DNA from: a bacterium
Lineage (GTDB): Bacteria > Verrucomicrobiota > Verrucomicrobiia > Limisphaerales > UBA11358
Direction: 5' to 3'
Length of the DNA stretch: 8,003 nt
Assembly: GCA_021781185.1 (NCBI GenBank)
Contig: JAJXXI010000451.1
Coordinates: 1-8,003, forward strand
Shown here: one piece after another, positions 1-8,003 of the stretch
Numbering within the stretch: position 1 is the stretch's first letter
Layout of the letters: each line of letters begins with the position of its first letter
The notes under the pieces: generated by a model
The model's input: the letters and a program-made list of their open reading frames with translations, nothing else
What the model was told of the DNA's origin: nothing
Databases searched by the model: none
Made by a program: the position numbers and the translations under genes

Positions 1-7
1 TCCACAT

Positions 8-589
8 TTGGCGGCCGGCCTCCACTTGAGGAGAAAGCTCTGGGTTTTCGCAATGGTCACGGGGATTACGGGGTGCTTCACGCGTCAAAGTGGTGCTCAA
101 GGGACGCTGTCTGCGGTCAGCGCCAAGGATGTTTTCTGCGCGCCGTTGTTCCTGTTCACACACGGGGCTGACAGTGTTTCTCCATTCCAGAACGGACAGT
201 TGCTTGAAACAGGAATGAATTAAGAGATGGAAGGCATTCCTGATTCAGGCAGCGTGTTCAGCAGTTGGCAGCCGGTGAATGTTTTTACTCTGTTTGAAGT
301 TGTGTGGGATGCCTCAGGCGACCAATACACGAACACCAGCTCGGTTGCAGCTCTTATACCGGAATATGTTGAAACCTCCGTGCTGACGTTTACGGTGCAG
401 CCCGGCCAAGTGCTGCTGGATAATCCTGGCGTCACGATGCTCACCGAAAGCAGAGGCTGGCAGGCTAATTTCGTTGCGGTTCCAGAGCCGTCGAGCATTG
501 CGCTGATAGTGTGTGGCCTGGGCGTCACGGTATATTTTTGGCGAAAGCGATTGCAGGAGGACAGCCACAAAATGAACCAGTCAAACTGA
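8..589 (+). pseudogene. PEP-CTERM exported protein gene interrupted by an in-frame stop
   Basis: One reading frame runs from the left edge to 589, broken only by TAA at 221-223. The part before the stop begins like an export signal: basic LRRK, then a hydrophobic stretch, then SGAQ as a likely cleavage region. The first possible start is TTG at 8, ATG at 53 is an alternative, and the frame is still open at the left edge, so the true start may lie outside. The part after the stop ends with a PEP-CTERM signal: VPEPSS, about 15 hydrophobic residues and RKR, normally recognised by an exosortase that anchors or releases the protein at the cell surface. Neither half is complete: one has the export signal without the anchor, the other the anchor without the export signal. 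I infer a nonsense mutation, perhaps CAA to TAA. The middle, with FEVVWDASGDQY and LTFTVQPGQ, looks like a beta-rich extracellular domain I do not recognise. Alternatives are a sequencing error or stop readthrough. Confidence 0.55.
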
Positions 590-3500
590 AATCAAGAAAG
601 GGCACCTCCCGGAATCCACTTCTCCCATTTGCGAGCAGGAATTGTGACGGCAAATCAGGAAAGCAAAACCCGGCTGCTTTTTAAACAGCCGGGTTGACCC
701 GTCAATTGCCCGGAGTTATTGAACGCCGACGCGGTAGAACCGGGCGGTATTGGTGGTAACGTCGGTCAGCGTTTTGACTGAACCATCACCGGTCACCGCG
801 CCCGAATGCGGCCAGTTGGTCACGGAAGTGGTCAGGCCGGCTGAATTGGTGAAGTAAAGGGTGTAGGTGAAGCTGGCATCATTCGTGGTCGTGAATGAAA
901 CGTAAGACGTGGTGTTGGTGCGCGTGAAGGCGGTGATGGTCGGAACCGGCGGCTGTGGTGCATTCGCCGAGGCTCGCGTAAAAGTCATCGTTCCATCGGT
1001 GTTGAGCGTGAAAAAGCCAACAAAATAAGCGGCTCCGCTGGTGTTGCCCGTGTTCGGATCCACCGAGTTGACCGGCACCGATTGGTAAAGGTCGCAAACC
1101 GAGGGGCTGCTTTGCGAAGTGAAACCAGCCGGGGTGGTGTTTTCCGCCGGAGACGGCAGATAATCCTGAAAGTTGCCAACCGACGGATCCACCTTGCTCT
1201 TAATTTGAACGGAATAGTCAAAGCTGTTGGCCACCGGTTCCCTGACCACGGTCGAGTTGTTATCCGTGCCGGTGGTTCCCAGTTGGATGGACAGGCTGTG
1301 CGCGTTGCCGCCGATGGAAGTAATCCGTTGCATGACCAGCGCCTGCGCATTGCCCGACATGCGGGCGGGCGCAGATGATGGCGTGCTTGCATTCACGCGG
1401 GGTTGAGTAAACCAGATGGTGTTTTGTGGAAACCCGCCCCAAGCACCAAAGGTGCTGAAGCCGGCCGAGGCCGACCACTCAAGATTGTTGAAATCGCTAA
1501 AAGCATCGGAAAGCTGGCTGGCCGAAAAACTCGTGATGGTCGTTACGGAGCCCGGGGTTTTGGCCAGCAGATTGGTGATGTTGCCCGCATTCACCACCAG
1601 TTCATAATTGCCCGAGGGGTTGGTTTTGCGGAACCCTAAATTCACATCGCCAAACCCGCTGGTGTAATATTGCGCGTTGGCCGCTTCAGGCATTACCAGG
1701 CAGGCCGCCAGCAAAAAGGGCGACCACCGCACACAGGAAAGGATGCTTCTCACAGAGTCAGTCAGTTTATTCATAGTTTGAAGCTAGAGAGTAGTTCAGT
1801 CCGCCGGCATGGTCTTCCTCTGTGAGGACATGCATATCAAGTAATCGGACAGGCATTATTTTTTCCAAGTGGCTAACTAACAAATAAATATACCGGAAAC
1901 GAGCCGGAGGCGGTAATCCCTGACAGGAATGTAACAAAAAGCGCGGAATCGTCACTTGATCGGACCATGATTGCCCCATAACGTGCCTTCGCATGCCAAT
2001 ATACACTCGATTTTGTCGGAAACGGAACATTCCCATGTTCTTGTTGGCTTTTGGACTTGTGATCACCGCTGGCACCGGCTGTGTGAATCCAGCACACCAG
2101 TCAGTTGCGGATTTGCAGGCCTCTGCGGCCACCGGTGACGCCCGTGCCGAATATGAACTGGCCGGTCGTTATGCCCATGGTGAGGGAGTTCCCAAGGACT
2201 ACGTCCAATCGGCGGAGCATCTCCGCCAGGCGGCGACGCAGGGATATCTGCTCGCCGAAACCGACCTCGGTTCGTGTTACGCCCGAGGCTTGGGTGTAAA
2301 GCAGGATTACGGGACGGCTCTGGTCTGGTTTCGGAAAGCTGCCGCGCGGAAAGATTCCCTGGCCGAGTATTGCCTGGGCTATGCCTATGCGCATGGAGAG
2401 GGGGTTCCCCGGGATGTTGATACGGCGATTCATTGGTGGAAGCAATCAGCCGCGCAGGGTCAGCTTGAAGCGCAAAATGCGTTGGGCCGGTTATATCTGC
2501 ACGGTGAATTTCCCGGCGATACCAAGCGGATCAATTACGCCGAATCCGCCAAATGGTTTCGCCAGGCGGCAGAGCAGGGTGATTTAAAGGCCATGAATAA
2601 TCTGGCCTTTCTTTATCAACAAGGTTTGGGAGTGAAGCAGAATTTTTCCGAGGCGGCCAAGTGGTATCGGATTGCCGCCGGAAAAGGAGATGCCATGGCT
2701 CAGGCCAATTTCGGATTGATGTATCAAGATGGAGCCGGCGTTCCCCTGGACATGGTGACGGCTTACAAGTGGTTTACGTTAAGTGCGGAACAAGGCAACG
2801 TGGTGGGCCGGCATTCATTCGATGATTACAACGAACATCACCGCCTGACCAGCGAACAACTTGCCCAAGCGCGAAGAATGGTGGCCGAGTTCCACGCCCG
2901 CCATGCGCAAAAGCGCACCAACCAGCCAGATGGCCAATGATAAAACCGACAGAGCCCCAGCCCCGAGCCGTTTGCCGTATCCTCAAAACCTATTGTGTGC
3001 GGGAAAAATTGGCGGGGTTGATTTCCAAATGCCCGCCGCCGGCGGCCAGGATTTTGGGCTTGAACCAGGAATAATACTGCTGTTGTTGATAGGCCATGTA
3101 GGCCTGATGGCCGAGCAAGCCGCGCAGCATATCGTCGGCTTTGATTTGAGCGGACTGCCATTTGGCGAGATAAGCCGGGTCGCTGGGATTCTGGTTCGGG
3201 CCGCCGAGGTCGCTCACGAACTGTTGTCGCACCTGGGCAATGGCCGCCTGTTGAGCGGCACCAAAACCAAGTGCCGCCACATTCACCTCGCGAAACGCCA
3301 GCGGATAAACTGGCGGGGTCGCCTTTTGGGCCGGCGAAGGTTGTGCCGCTGGGAATCTCCGGGCACGGCTGGACTCGGCCAAAGATTCCTGCTGGGCGGC
3401 CTGAGCCGGGTTCGCTTCGTTCCCTGCCGCAGCCTTACTGGCACTGAGAGCCAGGCTGGCGGCATTTTTGCCCAATAAACTGGCCTCCAGTTGAAGTTCG

Positions 3501-6500
3501 CGTGAACGGGACCAGGGACCGGTGCCGGCACCATCCAATCCCAATTGATTCCGTTTAAACGCAAAGGCCCGGCTGGCGTCGCCGTGGACGATGTCTTGAA
3601 GGGTCGCCTCCGGGCAGCCGATGGCGCGCAGATTGGCCACGTAAATCCGATAGTCATTGGTGGATTCAAGCTGGCTCCAATGAAAGGTCTTCAAGAAATC
3701 CGTGCCATCTGCTTGATCCGCCGACCGTCGGAGCGGTGGGCGGGTTGACGAAATCGCTGGTGTCTTCAATGCCGGCGTTGCTGCGGCAGTTTCGCCGGCG
3801 TTCTTCCACCGGGCGGTCGCGAGATATAGCAGGCCGCCCAACAATCCCAGATTTAAACAGAGGGAAATTTTCATGAGCCGTTGCATTTTTATCCGGGGAT
3901 TTATGGAACTTGCAAAAGAACCTGCGCAACTGCGGCGGACATTGCCAAAAGGCCAGCGCGGATTCGCATCCGCACTGGCCAGGGGACCAAACAAACCTTC
4001 GATTAGAAGCGCACGGGATAGGACACGTCAGTGGCCTTGTCGCAGTGCATGTAGGAGAGGGCAATACCGGAGCTGTGAGCTGCGGGATTCGCACCAGCAC
4101 CCGAACTGGTCAACTGCGCCTGGACTGCGGAGAACAGCAGGCTGCCCACCGTGTCCTGATAACCACTGATGCCGGCCTTGCCGAACAGATGTTCGTGACC
4201 CCAGAAGGCATACTGACCTTCTTCGATGGCCCCGTCGGATTCCATCACGCCACTTTCCGTGAGGAAGTTGGCGGTGGTCAACGGAGCGGTCAGAGCGTCA
4301 CCCACGCCGAGGTAGCCAATGGCAATCCAGCCGGTGGTGCCGGGCAGGAGCGGATCCGCCTGATTGCAGCTTCCGTCAATGCCGAGCGCCTTGGCCACGC
4401 CGCCGCCGCTTTCATAACCGTTGTTGCCTTCCGACTGGAGGAGCAACGTGGTGTTCTGGGTTTCACCGGGCTGAACGCCATAACCAATCGAGAACTGCTG
4501 CACCGAGGTCGTGGTGCCGTAGCCGCTGTAGGAGAGGGTGTTCGCGCGGGTGCCGGAACCTTTGTTGCGACCAATGGTATAAACGCGGTTGGTGTCAGCC
4601 GGATTGCCGGTGAAGAAAGCGGCCAACTGCGGATAACCCAACTGGACGTTGGCTTGGGCCATGGTGATGTTCGTCAGGCGGGTCCAAGCCGGGTTGGGGG
4701 CCGTGTTGTAGTTCTTCGCCCAAGTGAAGGTAACAACACCTTCCTGGCCGTAATCTTTCAAAGCCGTGCTGGTGCCGGCCACATACGGGGTAAGGGAAAC
4801 CGCTTGGGACGTATCCGCCTGGGCCAGGTCGGCCCCATGGGTCGTCGGCTCCAATTCACTCGTGGTCGGGTTGGCGCTGCTGTCGGTCATCGAAACCGTC
4901 GTGCTGCTCGGAACCAACCATTGGGCGGGAGAACCGGCCAAGGGAATCGGGTTACCATTGCGATCGGTGTTTTGAAGGGTGACATCCGAAGCAGAAGCGA
5001 TACCGGCTTCGGAACCGCTCCAAACACAATCAATGTAGGTGGCGGTGCCGCCAATGGTGCCGTGGAACAGCATATAGTTGGCTGAGGCGGGGTTCGCGCT
5101 GCCACGGGTTGCCCGGGTCATCGTGCCGGCGTCAAATACGGATCCGGCACCGCCGGAATTGTCGCTCAACGTATTGAAAACGACGCCACGGAAGGCCGTG
5201 GAGCCGGTCAGATAAACGACGTTGTCGGCACTGGCACTGGAAACAAGGCCCAGAGCGAGCAATGCCAGGGTGATTTTGGAAGTGATTTTCATGTTATGTT
5301 GTCAGTTTTTATTTTGTTTTGTTTGGCTGTTTTTGTTGGTTCGACGAAATGTTCGTTCAGGCATTTTTGCGGGCAGTGCGCCGACGGAAGGCACCCAGCA
5401 ACAAGGCTCCACCGGCAATCAGCGCGGTGGAAGCAGGCTCGGGAACGGCCACCGGACTAAAAGTCAGGCTGGGGCTGGCCCCGGTGGTATCGAGCGTGAA
5501 ATGACCCTGAAGGCTAAAGCCATTACCCGGTGTGGCCCCCCAGAGGCTTGCCTGCAAGATGCCGGTATTGTCAATCGTGTTATTCGGATTGATGCCGGAC
5601 GTTCCGTAATAGCTCTGGGCTTTCAGTGTGGATATGTCTGTCGTCCAAGATTTGCTGGTGTCGGACACCCCGTTGCCCGCCGCAGGCAGCGCCGGTCCGA
5701 TGGTGGTGATTTTATTGACATCCAAATTGAGCTGGGAAGCGGTAGAACTGTAACTGAGTGAGCTCGCGCTGGTGGAACCAAAAACAGTGGTGTAAAGATC
5801 CGGCGTGCTGAACGAGTTGTTGCCGCCAATGACGCCCATGCTTACGCCTGTGGCACCACTGGTGAAGATGGTGTTAAAAAGCCCCAGATTCAAATAGCTG
5901 CTCAAATCAACCACGGACGACGAGCCGGTGAGATTGCTGGCCTGACCAAGGTCAATGAGATAGTCACTGCTGGCGCTGGATTGGGTAAAGCCAAGGTAAA
6001 GATCATTCACGGTAAACGCGGCATGAGCTGACTGTGATACCAAGGCGGCTCCGACCGCCAGGACGCCTGCTTTTGCTAATAGTTTCATGTATAGTATGCT
6101 TGTTAGTTGGTTGTGTGTTTGGTTTAAAACTTTGCGCCCGCCGTGCCCGCTTAATGCACCCGCCCACAAAGTAAATCGCCATCAATTTATCAGGCGCAGT
6201 CAGACCCGTCGTCATCTCCAAGGACATGATGCACCGGTATTATGACGTGATCGGAAATATTCCAATACGCTTGAAGAAAGCGGTTTACACATTCAGCGAG
6301 AGGCCGGATTGCGATTTGACCGGCTTTGTCGCAGGAACGTAACTTTTAGGACGTCTGCGCAAACGCGAGTTGGATTAGCCTGAATCAATGACTGGGAAGA
6401 ATGAACCGAAAAAAACGCATTTGTGGGGCTTCCATTCGCTTTGCGTGCCAGGCATTCGTGAAAATCCTTGTGGTAACCTGATTGTAACATGCCAATCGCA

Positions 6501-8003
6501 CGAAGCGGTTTGCAAATCAGGACACGACAATTAAGGATATGTCTGCAATGAGAACGATGCGACTTCCGTCCGCCATGCCAGGCACGCACCCGGTCTTGAC
6601 ACCTTTTCTGGTGCTTTGGCTGCTGGCACTATTTGCTGCCGCTCCGGCCACGCAGGCCGGAAATCAAGTGGTCGCCTGGGGTGCCGGGAAAACCATCAAC
6701 CCCTCGGACTATAATGACTTTGGGCAGTCCATTATTCCAGCCGGCTTGACCAATGCGGTGATGGTGGCGGGCGGCTGGCGGCACAGTTTGGCCGTGAAAG
6801 CTGATGGAACCATTCAAGGGTGGGGTGACGACTCTTTGGGGCAGACGGATTTCCCCGCCACTAACAATTACGTGGCGGTGGCGTGCGGAGACCTTCACAG
6901 CGTGGCACTCAGATCCGACGGCACCGTGGTGGCGGCCGGAGATGATTATTACGGGCAATTAAATGTTCCCGCCGGCCTGACGAATATCGTGGCCATTTCC
7001 TGCGGCTATTACCACACCCTTGCCTTGAAAGCCGACGGCACTCTGGCCGCCTGGGGTGGTCAGGGTTCGGTCAATTATGGCGAGGGAAATGTTCCCGCCG
7101 GCATATCCAACGTCGTGGCGATCGCAGCAGGCGGTTACCATAATCTGATTCTCAAAGCGGACGGCACCCTGTTTGCATGGGGGGAAAATGACTATGGCGA
7201 GACCAACATTCCGGCCGGACTCAGCAGCGTGGTGGCGATTGCGGCGGGCGGAGCCCACAACCTCGCTTTACGGGCAGATGGCAATGTGATTGCCTGGGGG
7301 GCAAACACCGATGGTGAAACAAATGTTCCATCCGGACTCAGCAATGTGGTGGCCATTGCGGCGGGCGCATCACATAGTCTGGCGCTGACGAGCAATGGCA
7401 CCGTGGTTGCCTGGGGGGCTGGCACCGGTTCTGATGCCACCGTGGATTATGGCCAAAACATCGTGCCGGCCAATTTGACGAATGTCATCCAGATTGCCGC
7501 CGGGGATCTGCACAGTTTGGCGCTGGTGGGAAGCGCACCGCCGGTCATGCGGGCCCGGTCCATTCGGCCTGGCTTGGCAACCAATGGGTTTCATTTCTGG
7601 CTGCCTACCCGGAATGGTCGGGTGTATCAATTGGAATACAAAAGTTCGCTGGCCACAAATATCTGGCAAGCCCTTCCATTAAGGGCCGGCAACGGCGGTG
7701 ACCTCCAACTGAATGATCCGGCCATTGACTCCCAACGGTTTTACCGGGTCAATCAATGGTAATCCCTGACGATTTTTCAAACTCCCCGACACCGGGTTCT
7801 GTGGCAAGTCAAACGCCCCGGCCGGTTCATCCTAAAACCCGCAGTTAAGCTTCAACCGGTCGAGGTGGGCGTGGGTTGAGCGAGCCATGCGAGGGGATCA
7901 TCGGTGGTCTGGCGGGCGAGCAGGCGCAGAAGGTTGCCTTGGGTTTCCAACTGCGGCGCAGTTGCCGCCAACCACGTCCGCAGCCTTTCGTAGCAGCCCT
8001 TTA

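Overview
The window (about 55% GC by eye) looks like a chromosomal stretch from an environmental Verrucomicrobiota-type bacterium (Pedosphaera/Limisphaerales-like). The main support is the protein content: two PEP-CTERM C-terminal sorting signals, two proteins ending in an 'RFYRV' beta-sandwich tail, a secreted RCC1 propeller, a Sel1-repeat lipoprotein-like gene, and a phosphate-binding-protein-like secreted protein with no transporter genes beside it. This taxonomic call is inference from family content. No rRNA, tRNA, CRISPR array, transposase or integrase was seen.

Layout from left to right. (1) 8-589 (+): a PEP-CTERM protein gene that appears broken by one in-frame TAA, with the signal peptide before the stop and the sorting signal after it. 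(2) 667-695: a strong hairpin terminator serving 716-1774 (-), a secreted protein with an RFYRV tail. Its leader holds a four-codon ORF with a strong Shine-Dalgarno site and a possible switching hairpin. (3) 1993-2940 (+): a Sel1-repeat protein, divergent from gene 2. (4) 2990-3886 (-): a membrane-anchored helical protein of unknown function, convergent with the Sel1 gene. (5) 4003-5292 (-): the PstS-like secreted protein, followed by a terminator at 3951-3980. (6) 5357-6088 (-): an intact PEP-CTERM protein 64 bp upstream of gene 5 and probably co-transcribed with it. (7) 6089-6538: a 450-bp divergent intergenic region. (8) 6548-7762 (+): a seven-bladed RCC1-like propeller with an RFYRV tail. 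(9) 7852-8003 (-): the C-terminal end of a gene running off the right edge.

Every gene that can be read from its start encodes an exported or envelope-anchored product. The genes do not form a recognisable pathway. The common theme is the cell surface and several ways of ending a secreted protein: PEP-CTERM (two genes), an RFYRV tail (two genes) and no tail (one gene). The proteins at 716-1774 and 5357-6088 appear to share the same core domain but carry different C-terminal tails. I see no defence system, biosynthetic cluster or mobile element. The most promising leads are the tail swap on a shared core, the RFYRV tail itself, and the leader of the 716-1774 gene.
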